This document shows positions 8,278-17,109 of a DNA stretch of 64,000 nucleotides, in pieces. Source of the DNA: Desulfosporosinus orientis DSM 765 (GTDB lineage: Bacteria; Bacillota; Desulfitobacteriia; Desulfitobacteriales; Desulfitobacteriaceae); contig NC_016584.1 in assembly GCF_000235605.1 (NCBI RefSeq), positions 2,840,001 through 2,904,000 on the forward strand, in the 5' to 3' direction. The position numbers and the translations under genes are program-made. The notes under the pieces are model-generated. The model did not search any database and was not told the origin of the DNA. It saw only the letters and a list, made by a program, of their open reading frames with translations. How positions within the stretch are numbered: position 1 is the stretch's first letter; each line of letters begins with the position of its first letter.

Positions 8278-8310
8278 AAACAGAATTTACTTCTCCGAGG
8301 TGGGTGTTTT

Positions 8311-8679
8311 ATGAAAAATTTAATTGTAACCAATAATCCCGCGGTGGCAGAACAAAGGAATAATGTGCTTTTTGTCGATGGCTCTGTGGAGGAAGTATTG
8401 ATTAAAGTCCGGGATTTAGTCCATCAGGGCTATGAATTAATCAGTCACCCCTTAGGGGCCAGTATTCGGATCATTTTCTCCCCCTTTCGCTCCATCGTTT
8501 TAGGAAAAAAGTCCGCAAGAGCAGATCAGTTGTCGGTGGAAATTATTGAGGACAGTATTCTTAAATACACGCGCCATATGGCCTTCCGGAATAAAGAGAC
8601 CGTGGCCGGGGATGATTATCAGATGATTGATCTCATCCTGATAGAATCCGCCTTACTTGAACAACCGGTGTTGTTATGA
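8311..8679 (+). CDS. grdX: GrdX family protein, 122 aa
   Basis: A small cytosolic protein found in glycine/betaine reductase operons; its role is not established. The N-terminus MKNLIVTNNPAVAEQ and the segment YELISHPLGASIRIIFSPFRSI are characteristic of the family. It has no cysteine and no membrane segment. It is preceded by CCGAGGTGGGTG and sits between the component C and component B genes. Confidence 0.85.
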   Translation: MKNLIVTNNPAVAEQRNNVLFVDGSVEEVLIKVRDLVHQGYELISHPLGASIRIIFSPFRSIVLGKKSARADQLSVEIIEDSILKYTRHMAFRNKETVAGDDYQMIDLILIESALLEQPVLL

Positions 8680-8717
8680 GATTTAGCAAGGGATAATTTT
8701 AGGAGGAGGTGACGGTT

Positions 8718-10004
8718 TTGAAACTGGAAATCGGACGGATTTATATTCATGATATTCAATTGGGTGGTGAGACTTCGCTTGAGGACGGTGTTTTGACCAT
8801 TGACCAGGAAGGCTTGATCAGCAAACTGAAAGAGGATGAACGAATCAAAGAGGTTCACCTGGATGTGGCTAAACCCGGTGAAAAAATTCGCATTATTCCG
8901 GTGAAAGACGTGATTGAACCTCGGGTTAAAGTTGAAGGAGGGCAGAATGGTTTTCCCGGTGTGACCAGCAAACAAGCGCAATGCGGGGAAGGAAGAACCC
9001 ACGTTTTGTATGGCGCTGCCGTAGTGACGGTAGGGGATATCGTAGGCTTTCAGGAAGGCGTCGTGGATATGTGGGGGGAGGGTGCCAAGTGGACCCCTTT
9101 TTCCAGAACCTTAAATTTAACCGTTGATATCAAAGCAGCAGATGGTTTGGATCCTCATACTCATGAAGAAACCGTGAGGATGGCGGGTTTGCGGGCAGCG
9201 GAATATATCGGTTTAGCCGGGAAAGATGCAGTTCCCGACGAAATCCTGACCTTTGAAATGGGCAGTGTTTTTGAAGAAGCTGCTAAATATCCTGATCTGC
9301 CGAAGGTTCTCTACGCCGAGATGAATATCACCCAAGGATTGCTTCACGACACCTATATTTACGGAGTTAATGAAGCGGGGATTCTTCCGGCCTTGCTCCA
9401 TGCCAACGAGGAACTGGACAATGCGGTAATCAGCGGCAACTGTGTAGCAGCCTGCGATAAAATTACCACCTACCAGCATCAAAACAACTCAGTGATCTAT
9501 GATCTCTATGCCCAACACGGTAAGGAAATCAACTTTTTAGGGGTGATTATGGTCCCTGAGCATACCACCCTGGCCGGGAAGCTGCGCGCTTCGGATTACA
9601 CAGTAAAGCTGGCTAAAATGCTGGGTGCCGATGCTGTAGTTGTCTCAGAAGAAGGTTATGGCAACCCGGATTCGGACCTTTTGATGATCTGCAAGAAATG
9701 TGAAAAATCCGGGATTAAAACCGTACTGATTACGGATGAATGTGCGGGGAGAGACGGCATGTCTCAGCCTTTGGCGGACACGGCGGCTGAGGCAGTAGCA
9801 GTGGTTTCAGGGGGCAATGTCAGTCATGTGGTTACCTTGGAGCCTGCGGACAAAGTGATCGGCAGCCTTGAAGCCATTGCCGTACTGGCCGGGGGATGGG
9901 AAGGTTCCAGCCAGGAGGACGGCTCCTTCATGTGTGAATTAAATGCTGTGATTGGTGCTACTTCAGAAATCGGATTCCACAATGTAACCTGCAGGCTCTA
10001 TTAA
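8718..10004 (+). CDS. grdE: Reductase component B proprotein (GrdE/G/I type), 428 aa
   Basis: The proprotein of substrate-binding protein B. It is cleaved before a cysteine in ISGNCVAACDK to give alpha and beta subunits, the new N-terminus becoming a carbonyl group that binds the amine. Cys 242 (TTG numbering) is the expected processing residue. Other family motifs present are PVKDVIEPRVKVEG, LLHDTYIYGVNE and the C-terminal ATSEIGFHNVTC. I prefer TTG 8718, eight bases behind AGGAGG; GTG 8709 overlaps that site. Whether the substrate is glycine, sarcosine or betaine cannot be read from this gene alone; the adjacent BCCT transporter favours betaine. Confidence 0.9.
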   Translation: MKLEIGRIYIHDIQLGGETSLEDGVLTIDQEGLISKLKEDERIKEVHLDVAKPGEKIRIIPVKDVIEPRVKVEGGQNGFPGVTSKQAQCGEGRTHVLYGAAVVTVGDIVGFQEGVVDMWGEGAKWTPFSRTLNLTVDIKAADGLDPHTHEETVRMAGLRAAEYIGLAGKDAVPDEILTFEMGSVFEEAAKYPDLPKVLYAEMNITQGLLHDTYIYGVNEAGILPALLHANEELDNAVISGNCVAACDKITTYQHQNNSVIYDLYAQHGKEINFLGVIMVPEHTTLAGKLRASDYTVKLAKMLGADAVVVSEEGYGNPDSDLLMICKKCEKSGIKTVLITDECAGRDGMSQPLADTAAEAVAVVSGGNVSHVVTLEPADKVIGSLEAIAVLAGGWEGSSQEDGSFMCELNAVIGATSEIGFHNVTCRLY

Positions 10005-10027
10005 ATCAAGTGAAAGGAGGATAATCG

Positions 10028-11338
10028 ATGTCTGATCAATTTAAGGTCCTCTACTACGTCAACCAGTTTTTTGGTCAAATCGGCGGCGAAGACAAGGCGG
10101 GCATGCCCCCTGAGTTCAGACCGGAAAAAATAGGTCCGGCTTTAGGCTTTGAGGGGCTTCTCAAGGGAGAAGGAACCGTTGTCGGAACCATCATCTGCGG
10201 AGATAATTTCTTCAATGAAAACACAAGGGACGCTCTGGGAACGATCCTAGGCATGGTCAAGGAGGCAGCTCCGGATGTCTTTATTGCCGGTCCGGCTTTT
10301 AATGCCGGACGGTATGGTGTGGCTTGCGGAGAACTTGCTAAGGCGGTTGTCCAAGAACTTAATATCCCTGCAATTACCGGTATGTATCAGGAAAACCCCG
10401 GTTTGGACAGCTGCAAGGCTTTGGCTTATGTGGTCAGGACCAGTGATTCGGCAGGGGGAATGCGCAAGGCCTTACCAACTATGGCGGTTCTGGCCCGAAA
10501 ATTAGGTAACCGCCTGGAAGTGGATTCTCCTGAAGAAGAGGGTTACATTCCCCAGGGAATGAGAAAGACTCTGACGGTGGAGAAAAGAGGTTCACAAAGA
10601 GCTGTGGAAATGCTGATCGCCCGCTTAAAAGGCCAGCCCTTTACAACGGAAATGCCCATGCCGGTCTTTGATGTAGTTGCTCCAGCCCAACCTATCAAAG
10701 ATTTAAGCACGGCCACCATTGCCTTATGCACTTCGGGGGGAATCGTACCGGAAGGTAATCCGGACAGAATTCAGTCCGCCAGTGCTCAAAAATGGGGAAA
10801 ATACAATGTGGCTGACAGGAAGGCTCTGGATGCTCCTGACTTTTATACCACCCATGGCGGTTATGATCCTGTCTATGCTAATGAAATCCCGGATCGGGTG
10901 GCTCCTTTGGATATTCTCAAGGAGTTTGAAGCAGAAGGATATATTGGCAGTGTCTTTGAATGGTTCTATACAACCACCGGAACAGGTACGGCGGTTAACA
11001 AATCCGTGGAATTCGGAGCACAAATTGGAAGGGAACTGCTGGCCGCCGGAGTGGACGGTGTGATTTTAACCTCCACATGAGGGACTTGTACACGTTGCGG
11101 CGCAACGATGGTTAAAGAAATCGAACGATATGGAATCCCGATTATTCACATGGCGACTATTGCTACAATCAGTGAATCCGTGGGAGCTAATCGAATTGTC
11201 CCTACCGTTGCCATTCCTTATCCCGTAGGGAATCCCAACCTTAACAAGGAAGATGAACACACTCTAAGGAGGGAAATGGTCAAAAGAGCTTTGGATGCCC
11301 TGACTGCCGAAGTCTCCGGACCAACTCACTTTGAGTAA
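10028..11338 (+). CDS. grdB: Reductase component B selenoprotein (GrdB/F/H type), Sec at TGA 11078
   Basis: The large selenoprotein of protein B, which attacks the substrate alpha-carbon and passes the carboxymethyl group to GrdA. It starts MSDQFKVLYYVNQFFGQIGG behind AAAGGAGG and reads through TGA 11078-11080 in the context LTST-Sec-GTCTRCGATMVKEIE, giving U-x-x-C-x-x-C. Sec is residue 351 of 436. The C-terminal 85 residues continue the family (VPTVAIPYPVGNPN). Conventional gene calling splits this gene in two (a 350-aa piece and a separate ORF from 11108). Substrate class is not certain: betaine is favoured by context only. Confidence 0.94.
11078..11107 (+). promoter_or_regulatory. UGA-Sec codon of grdB with candidate SECIS hairpin
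   Basis: TGA 11078-11080 is followed, 12 bases later, by a perfect six-pair hairpin CGTTGC-GGC-GCAACG (11093-11107). Bacterial SECIS elements lie in the coding sequence about this far 3' of the UGA and bind SelB. The loop contains GG, compatible with but not proving SelB recognition. Confidence 0.65.
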
Positions 11339-13148
11339 AAGGAGGATAACCCTGTCGGAATTAAAAATCAACCAATCCTATATTCAGCAAATTGCGGAAG
11401 TGATTGCCGCAGTCATCGAATTTGAGGTTGTGATTATTGACAGTAACCTGGAGGTTATTGCCGGAACGGGAAAATATCAGAGTGAAATAGGTTTTGTCTA
11501 TGGAAAAGAATGCATCACAGAACAAATCATTCACAAGGGTTGTAATTTTGTCTTGGATGACGAGCCGATTAAACATCAGATTTGTAAGGATTGCAGTCAA
11601 AAAAGCATTTGCCAACTCAAGGCAGCCATACTTTCGCCGATTATGTTAAACGAAAAAGTTATCGGGACCATTTCAATTTTTGCCTTTAGTGAAGCAGAGA
11701 AAACCCAGCTCTTAGATAATCGAGGTAAATTAGAGGATTTTCTAAGTAAATTAGCAGCTTTGACCAGCAGTAAAATTGACGTAAATGAAATGAACATCCG
11801 GCTCTCCATCATGGCCAATCAATTTAGTGCGGTGATTAATTCCATTGTTGAGGGAATCATAGCTATTGACCATAAAGGTTATATAACCCACATGAATAAG
11901 TCCGCTGAAAAGCTATTAAATATTACCAAGCAAATGAGCGGACAGCACATCAATGAGATTTTCCCGGAGTTTTCCGTGCCCAAAGTCTTGAAATTCGGCC
12001 AGCAATATGCTGAACAAGAGATTAGGTATAAAAACAAGGACGAACAGTGTCATTTTATCAGTACCATTACTCCTATTCAAAAGGATCAGCAAATTATTGG
12101 TTTGGTGATATCCTTCCGGAGTATAGGGGAAATGAGGAAGCTGGCAGGGAGAATCATCAGAGAAGATCGCAAGTATTCTTTGGATGGAATACTGGGAACC
12201 AGCAAAGCGATGACCACCCTCAAGCAAAAAATGCAGCTGGTTGCTGCCACGGATTCCACCATCTTAATTACCGGGGAGAGCGGAACGGGCAAAGAGTTAT
12301 TTGCCCGGGCCATACACGAAGAAAGTCATCGCAAGAACGGCCCCTTTGTAGCCATTAATTGTGGTGCTATTCCGGAAAATCTCTTAGAAAGCGAACTCTT
12401 TGGCTATGAAGAAGGGGCTTTTACAGGAGCCAGCCGGGGAGGGAAACCGGGAAAATTTGAGCTGGCCAATGGCGGGACCATCTTTCTCGATGAAATCGGC
12501 GACATGCCTATGCATCTCCAGGTAAAATTGCTGCGGGTATTGCAGGAGGTTAAAATTGAACGCATTGGCGGTGTAAAGCCTGTTTGGATTGATGTCCGCA
12601 TTATTGCGGCAACCAACTGTAATTTGGAAGAAATGATTGAAAAAAAGGAATTCCGCAGCGATCTCTTTTACAGGTTAAGTGTTATTCCTTTTTATATCCC
12701 GCCCCTGCGGGAACGAAAAGAAGATTTAATCCTGCTTCTCCATCATTTCTTAGATAAATACAATTTGATTTTGGGCAAACAAATCACGGGATTTACCCAG
12801 GAAGTCCAGCGAAAAATGCTGGCTTATCCCTGGCAGGGGAATGTCAGAGAACTGGAGAATGCTGTAGAATATGCCGTAAATATTGCCACCAGTAACGTTA
12901 TTGACAGCTCCTTTTTGTCAAACCGAGTCAATGATTACTTTAAACAGAATCCCGGTTTGACAACTGGGGAGGCTCCCCTCACTCTGGCCGAGCTGGAGAA
13001 AAGCGCCATTGAGGGTGCCTTGAAGAAGTTTGGCAATACTCGCCAAGCCAAAGAGAAGGCCGCGGAAAGCCTGGGTATGAGCAGGTCTACCTTCTACAGG
13101 AAAATTAAAGAACTGGGGCTCAACGCAAAAATTCCCAAAGCGAAATAG
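11331..13148 (+). CDS. Sigma54-dependent transcriptional activator, about 600 aa
   Basis: A bacterial enhancer-binding protein. The N-terminal region (about 1-160) is a sensory domain with a cysteine cluster (KGC, ICKDC, SIC). Next is a PAS domain (about 165-275), then an AAA+ domain with Walker A GESGTGKE (near 315), the sigma54-contact loop GAFTGA (near 362) and FLDEIGDMP, and a Fis-type HTH at the C-terminus (about 555-600). The start is uncertain: TTG 11331 overlaps the grdB end and has no ribosome-binding site, while AAAGGAGG at 11338-11345 is ideally placed for a CTG at 11352. It likely activates the reductase operon and the BCCT promoter. Confidence 0.92.
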   Translation: MSKRRITLSELKINQSYIQQIAEVIAAVIEFEVVIIDSNLEVIAGTGKYQSEIGFVYGKECITEQIIHKGCNFVLDDEPIKHQICKDCSQKSICQLKAAILSPIMLNEKVIGTISIFAFSEAEKTQLLDNRGKLEDFLSKLAALTSSKIDVNEMNIRLSIMANQFSAVINSIVEGIIAIDHKGYITHMNKSAEKLLNITKQMSGQHINEIFPEFSVPKVLKFGQQYAEQEIRYKNKDEQCHFISTITPIQKDQQIIGLVISFRSIGEMRKLAGRIIREDRKYSLDGILGTSKAMTTLKQKMQLVAATDSTILITGESGTGKELFARAIHEESHRKNGPFVAINCGAIPENLLESELFGYEEGAFTGASRGGKPGKFELANGGTIFLDEIGDMPMHLQVKLLRVLQEVKIERIGGVKPVWIDVRIIAATNCNLEEMIEKKEFRSDLFYRLSVIPFYIPPLRERKEDLILLLHHFLDKYNLILGKQITGFTQEVQRKMLAYPWQGNVRELENAVEYAVNIATSNVIDSSFLSNRVNDYFKQNPGLTTGEAPLTLAELEKSAIEGALKKFGNTRQAKEKAAESLGMSRSTFYRKIKELGLNAKIPKAK

Positions 13149-13245
13149 CAAATCCTAATTTGAGAAACCTGAAAAGACTTGAAGCACAAGGGTTTGAGAA
13201 AAAATATTATTGTTTATCTTCTTATATTGAGACAACATATAGACT

Positions 13246-13300
13246 CAAAAGCTTTTTGGATAGGACTTAGATAGTCTGTCTGAAAAGCTTTTCCTTTTTG
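13246..13300 (+). terminator. Probable terminator after the activator gene
   Basis: Two copies of the self-complementary AAAAGCTTTT (13247-13256 and 13283-13292) can pair with each other to form a stem, with GA/TC pairs adding to it, followed by CCTTTTTG. It lies about 100 bp after the activator stop codon. Confidence 0.5.
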
Positions 13301-13472
13301 CCAAATAATATTTTAATATTAAGATAACCTTGATAAATTGCCAAACAATAAGCTATGAACCTGAAACTACTGATTTTGACAGGATTTTTAATCTTAAGAT
13401 AATTTAGAGACCGGAATTCGCATAATAACAATACTTGAAAATTGATAAGAGTATATATTTAGTTGCCAAGAT

Positions 13473-13488
13473 TGGCATGCTAATTGCA
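13473..13488 (+). promoter_or_regulatory. Sigma54 (-24/-12) promoter of the BCCT transporter
   Basis: TGGCAT (13473-13478), five bases, then TTGCA (13484-13488), with GG and GC 12 bp apart. It faces the transporter gene 149 bp downstream. Upstream (13152-13412) are AT-rich imperfect dyads: a partial ATCCT-N5-GAGAA match at 13152-13166, TTAATATTAA at 13313-13322 and ATCTTAAGAT at 13391-13400. None matches the three dyads before trxB as well as those match each other. Confidence 0.75.
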
Positions 13489-13636
13489 ATATATTAAAAA
13501 TTCAGAAAATAAAATATTGTTCGTTAGCAATTCAATGATGATTTGCGGAACTTTAATGATGGAAAGGGGGAGAGACTAATCCACAAGAGCGGGTTTTCCA
13601 GCGTCTTTTTTATTGCTAGTTAAAGGAGGTAATTCG

Positions 13637-15202
13637 GTGGATTTCTTAAAAAAATTAGACAAGAAAGTATTTTATCCTTCTGCTTTAATCTGTTTAGTTT
13701 TTATCGCCTGGATGGCTGCCATGCCGGAAGCTGCGGGAAATGCCATTAACGCAGCTTTGACCTTTATTAATACTACCTTTGGCTGGTTATACCTAACCCT
13801 GGTAAGTATCTTTGTCCTTGTCTGCTTTATCCTTGCTTTTAGTAAATATGGAAAAATCAAATTAGGCAAAGACGATGATGAACCTGAATATTCCACTTTT
13901 AGCTGGTTTGCGATGCTTTTCAGTGCCGCCATGGGGATTGGCTTGATTTTCTGGAGCATTGCCGAGCCCATGTCCTATTTTGTTGCTCCTCCAGTAGGGG
14001 AACCGAATACAGCTGCAACTGCTCAATGGTCCTTAAGACAAACTATTTTTCACTGGGGACTGCATCCCTGGTCCATCTACGCCATAACCGGTATGGCCCT
14101 GGCTTATGCAGGATTCAGAAAAGACCTGCCGGCTAGAATCAGTTCTATTTTTGAACCAGTCTTAGGAAGAAATAATTTAAATGGCGGGTTGGCTAAAGCC
14201 ATTGACGTCTTCGCGGTCATAGCTTCTATCGCCGGTGTAGCAACATCCTTGGGTTTTGGCGCTATGCAAATTAACGGGGGTTTAAATTATTTGATCGGGA
14301 TCACTGTTGAAAATAGCGTAACTGTTGTGATTATTGCTGTTGTTACCTGCTTGTTCATAATTTCGGCAGTAACTGGAATTAAAAGAGGGATTCTCTGGTT
14401 GAGCAATATTAACATGTCCCTCATGGGAATTCTGATGGTGTTCATGCTAGTTGCCGGTCCTACCTTGTATATTTTAAATTCTATTGTATCAGCAACAGGT
14501 GATTACCTGCAAAATATTGCCTGGTTAAGCTTTTATGCCGATCCTAATGGAGTATATGCCAAGCAGGCCGGTTACGATTGGGTAGGAGGCTGGACGGTAT
14601 TCTACTGGGCCTGGTGGATATCCTGGGGTCCATTTGTCGGTGGATTTATTGCCAGAATTTCCAAGGGTCGTACTGTCAGAGAATTCGTTCTTGGTGTATT
14701 AATTGCCCCGGTACTGTTAAGTATTCTCTGGCTGGGTATTTTTGGTTCAACGGCGATTCATATTGATCTCTTTGGAGCTGGGGGAATTGGCGAAGCAGTC
14801 AGCAAAGATATGACCAGTGCTTTGTTTATTACCTTAAGCAATCTCCCCGGCGGCCATGTCTTTGCCATTGTGGCAACAGCCTTAATTGCTACCTTCTTTA
14901 TTACCTCGGCTGACTCAGCTACCTTCTGTATTGGCATGTATTCTTCCGGTGGCGATCTTGAACCGGATACCGGATTAAAAGTGTTCTGGGGGGTTATTGA
15001 AGGAGCAGTGACAGCTGCGCTGGTAGCATCCGGCGGGATTGCCGCCTTGAAGGCATCATCAATTTTGTCGGCATTTCCTTTTATGCTGATCATTTGCGGG
15101 ATTATCTACTGTATGTTTAAGTCCTTTAATGGAGAATTTGCCCCTCCTAAAAAATCGGCCAAAGGTGCTGCTATGGCAGATAGGGAAGCGGCAAGAGGAT
15201 AA
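13637..15202 (+). CDS. BCCT family transporter (betaine/carnitine/choline), 521 aa
   Basis: A 12-segment inner-membrane secondary transporter for quaternary ammonium compounds. The BCCT signature is seen as GGWTVFYWAWWISWGPF (about residues 317-333), and the N-terminal part has the conserved MGIGLIFWSIAEPMSYF. The start GTG 13637 follows AAAGGAGG; an upstream in-frame TTG at 13613 lacks a site. The long charged tails of osmoregulated BetP-type carriers are absent, suggesting a catabolic uptake or substrate/product exchange role. Location directly after a betaine-type reductase operon and before an MttB-family gene supports glycine betaine or a related methylamine as substrate. Confidence 0.93.
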   Translation: MDFLKKLDKKVFYPSALICLVFIAWMAAMPEAAGNAINAALTFINTTFGWLYLTLVSIFVLVCFILAFSKYGKIKLGKDDDEPEYSTFSWFAMLFSAAMGIGLIFWSIAEPMSYFVAPPVGEPNTAATAQWSLRQTIFHWGLHPWSIYAITGMALAYAGFRKDLPARISSIFEPVLGRNNLNGGLAKAIDVFAVIASIAGVATSLGFGAMQINGGLNYLIGITVENSVTVVIIAVVTCLFIISAVTGIKRGILWLSNINMSLMGILMVFMLVAGPTLYILNSIVSATGDYLQNIAWLSFYADPNGVYAKQAGYDWVGGWTVFYWAWWISWGPFVGGFIARISKGRTVREFVLGVLIAPVLLSILWLGIFGSTAIHIDLFGAGGIGEAVSKDMTSALFITLSNLPGGHVFAIVATALIATFFITSADSATFCIGMYSSGGDLEPDTGLKVFWGVIEGAVTAALVASGGIAALKASSILSAFPFMLIICGIIYCMFKSFNGEFAPPKKSAKGAAMADREAARG

Positions 15203-15319
15203 TAGGGTATTTTCCTGCAGGCACTAAGAAAGTAAATAATAGTCAGCCAAACACACCTCAAAACACGAAATCTGCATTACGTATCTCAGTCGAGGGTTTG
15301 AATCTGTTTGAACCTTAGT

Positions 15320-15360
15320 GAAACAAAGACCTGCACATGAAGGTGTTGGGTCTTTGTTTC
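15320..15360 (+). other. Intercistronic 12-bp hairpin without U-tract
   Basis: GAAACAAAGACC (15320-15331) pairs perfectly with GGTCTTTGTTTC (15349-15360) around a 17-base loop. No run of T follows, so it is not a standard intrinsic terminator. It stands between the BCCT gene and the methyltransferase, 26 bp before the latter's start, and may stabilise or process the mRNA. Confidence 0.5.
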
Positions 15361-15385
15361 AGTTCTTAAAGGAAGGTGAATTCAA

Positions 15386-16798
15386 ATGTCTAAACCAATT
15401 CTTACAACCCTGTCCCCGGAAGAAATTGAAAAGGTTAAAACAGCCAGTCTTGCACTCCTGGAACGAACGGGAGTTAATATTGATCATGCTTATGCCCGGG
15501 AGGTTTTACAAAGGGCGGGAGCAAAAGTTGACGGAGCACGTGTTTTTTTTCCGCCTAAACTGGTTATGGAGGCAATAGCTAAAGCTCCTCGTCAGTTTAC
15601 CATTTATGCCAGAAATCCCAACTGTAACATAACCATTGGTCAAGAAGAACCTGTCTTTGCTCCGGGTTACGGAGCACCCTATGTCACTTTAGCCTCGGGC
15701 GAAAGACGGAAAGCGACCTTTGTTGATTTTGTCAATATTGCTAAACTTTCCGGCTCAAGTTCTAATATGGGGGTCTCTGGAGGGGTGCTGGTTGAACCCA
15801 GTGATATACCGGAGAAAAACAGGCACAATGCCATGTTGTATGCTTGTATAGTTAACTCGGATAAACCCTTTATGGGCAGTGCAACCGGCGAAGAGCATGC
15901 CAAGGATTCCTTGAAAATGGCAGGCATGATTATGGACAGTGATCAGGGAATTCCCAAACAGCCTGTCATGATAAGTTTAATCAATACAATCACCCCGTTG
16001 ATGCTGGATGAAAGGATGGTTGGGGCCTTGATAGCCTATGCTGAAGCAGGACAGCCGGTGATCATTGCCTCGTTAGGAATGGCCGGGGCTACTGCACCTA
16101 CTACTTTGGCCGGGACTTTGGCTCTGCAAAATGCTGAAGTACTGGCGGGAATTACCCTGGCCCAAACCATTCGCGAGGGGACTCCTGTGGTTTATGGTTC
16201 AGCATCCTCCATTACCGAGATGCGGAACGGATCATTAAGCATTGGTGCGCCGGAAGGAGCCTGGATTATTGCAGCAGCTGTACAAATTGCTCACTCCTAT
16301 GGATTGCCCTGCAGAGCAGGAGGGTGTGTGACAGACAGTAAGACTTTAGATCCTCAGGCTGCTTATGAAAGCATGATGAATCTCCAGGTCGCCGGAATGG
16401 CAGGGGTGGACTTTGTTCTGCATGCGGCAGGAATTTTAGAGTCCTATATGTCTTTCTCTATGGAAAAGTTTATTATAGATGATGAAATTTGCAGTATGGT
16501 CAGGCGCTTCCTGAGAGGAACAAAATTTGAAGCTGAAGATTTAGCCGTTCAACTGGTTAATGAAGTGGGTCCGGGAGGACAATTCTTAACGGCGGATCAT
16601 ACTTATCAGAATTTCCGCAAAGAGTTTTGGACACCGGCCTTATCAAACCGGGAAACCTATGATCAATGGAAAATGAATGGTCTCGTGTCCATGCTTACCC
16701 AGGCTGAACAGCGCGTCCATGAAATTATTGAAAATTACGAGATACCCTACTTAGAAAAATCTGTGGAACAAAAACTGAAAGAAATGGCTGGAATTTAA
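15386..16798 (+). CDS. mtgB: MttB superfamily corrinoid methyltransferase (non-pyrrolysine), 470 aa
   Basis: A cytosolic TIM-barrel methyltransferase of the trimethylamine methyltransferase family. There is no in-frame TAG, so it is of the non-pyrrolysine branch, whose best-known member is MtgB, glycine betaine:corrinoid methyltransferase of Desulfitobacterium hafniense. Family features are the N-terminal segment LSPEEIEKVKTASLALLERTG, the glycine-rich FAPGYGAPYV, and the C-terminal DDEICSMVRRFLRG and FWTPALSNRETYDQW. It starts behind AAAGGAAGG. Position beside a BCCT carrier and betaine-type reductase makes a quaternary amine substrate likely, but members of this family also use proline betaine, carnitine or butyrobetaine. 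The symbol is therefore tentative. Confidence 0.8.
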   Translation: MSKPILTTLSPEEIEKVKTASLALLERTGVNIDHAYAREVLQRAGAKVDGARVFFPPKLVMEAIAKAPRQFTIYARNPNCNITIGQEEPVFAPGYGAPYVTLASGERRKATFVDFVNIAKLSGSSSNMGVSGGVLVEPSDIPEKNRHNAMLYACIVNSDKPFMGSATGEEHAKDSLKMAGMIMDSDQGIPKQPVMISLINTITPLMLDERMVGALIAYAEAGQPVIIASLGMAGATAPTTLAGTLALQNAEVLAGITLAQTIREGTPVVYGSASSITEMRNGSLSIGAPEGAWIIAAAVQIAHSYGLPCRAGGCVTDSKTLDPQAAYESMMNLQVAGMAGVDFVLHAAGILESYMSFSMEKFIIDDEICSMVRRFLRGTKFEAEDLAVQLVNEVGPGGQFLTADHTYQNFRKEFWTPALSNRETYDQWKMNGLVSMLTQAEQRVHEIIENYEIPYLEKSVEQKLKEMAGI

Positions 16799-16800
16799 AA

Positions 16801-16861
16801 TAGTACAAGAAAAGACTGCTCAAGCCCATTGTGTTGGTTTGAGCAGTCTTTTCTTGTACTA
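16801..16861 (+). terminator. Long perfect hairpin terminator after the methyltransferase
   Basis: A 23-bp perfect stem is formed by 16801-16823 and 16839-16861 around a 15-base loop. The descending arm contains TCTTTTCTTGT instead of a clean T-run. The long A-rich/T-rich arms make it likely to act in both directions. Confidence 0.7.
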
Positions 16862-17109
16862 ATCCGAAAGTATAACTTTTCGTTGGCAAGCTCTGTTTAT
16901 GATTATTTTGACAAGATATTCCTATTTAGAGGATGAAGTTTTTACTATAATGAAAAAGGTGAGTACTATTGTAGATCTCAGAATATTAAATCTATTGATA
17001 TTCTTCTCATTAACTATTATCAATGAGTTTAATTTTATTGGCAAAACATACGCTGAAATACCTAAAAAAGAGCACTAAATGTGATCCAAGGGGAATGGGG
17101 TGACTAATA
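16862..17109 (+). other. Intergenic region before the hydantoinase gene
   Basis: About 250 AT-rich bases with no open frame of note. No -24/-12 element or riboswitch is recognisable. A GGGG-rich ribosome-binding site lies just before ATG 17110. A sigmaA promoter could lie here, but none stands out. Confidence 0.4.

Noticed and set aside
10028-11338. grdB as two separate genes (10028-11080 and 11108-11338)
   Set aside because: The break is a single TGA in the conserved Sec-x-x-C-x-x-C context; no frameshift is needed.
15386-16798. Pyrrolysine-containing trimethylamine methyltransferase
   Set aside because: The frame has no in-frame TAG, so it belongs to the non-pyrrolysine branch.
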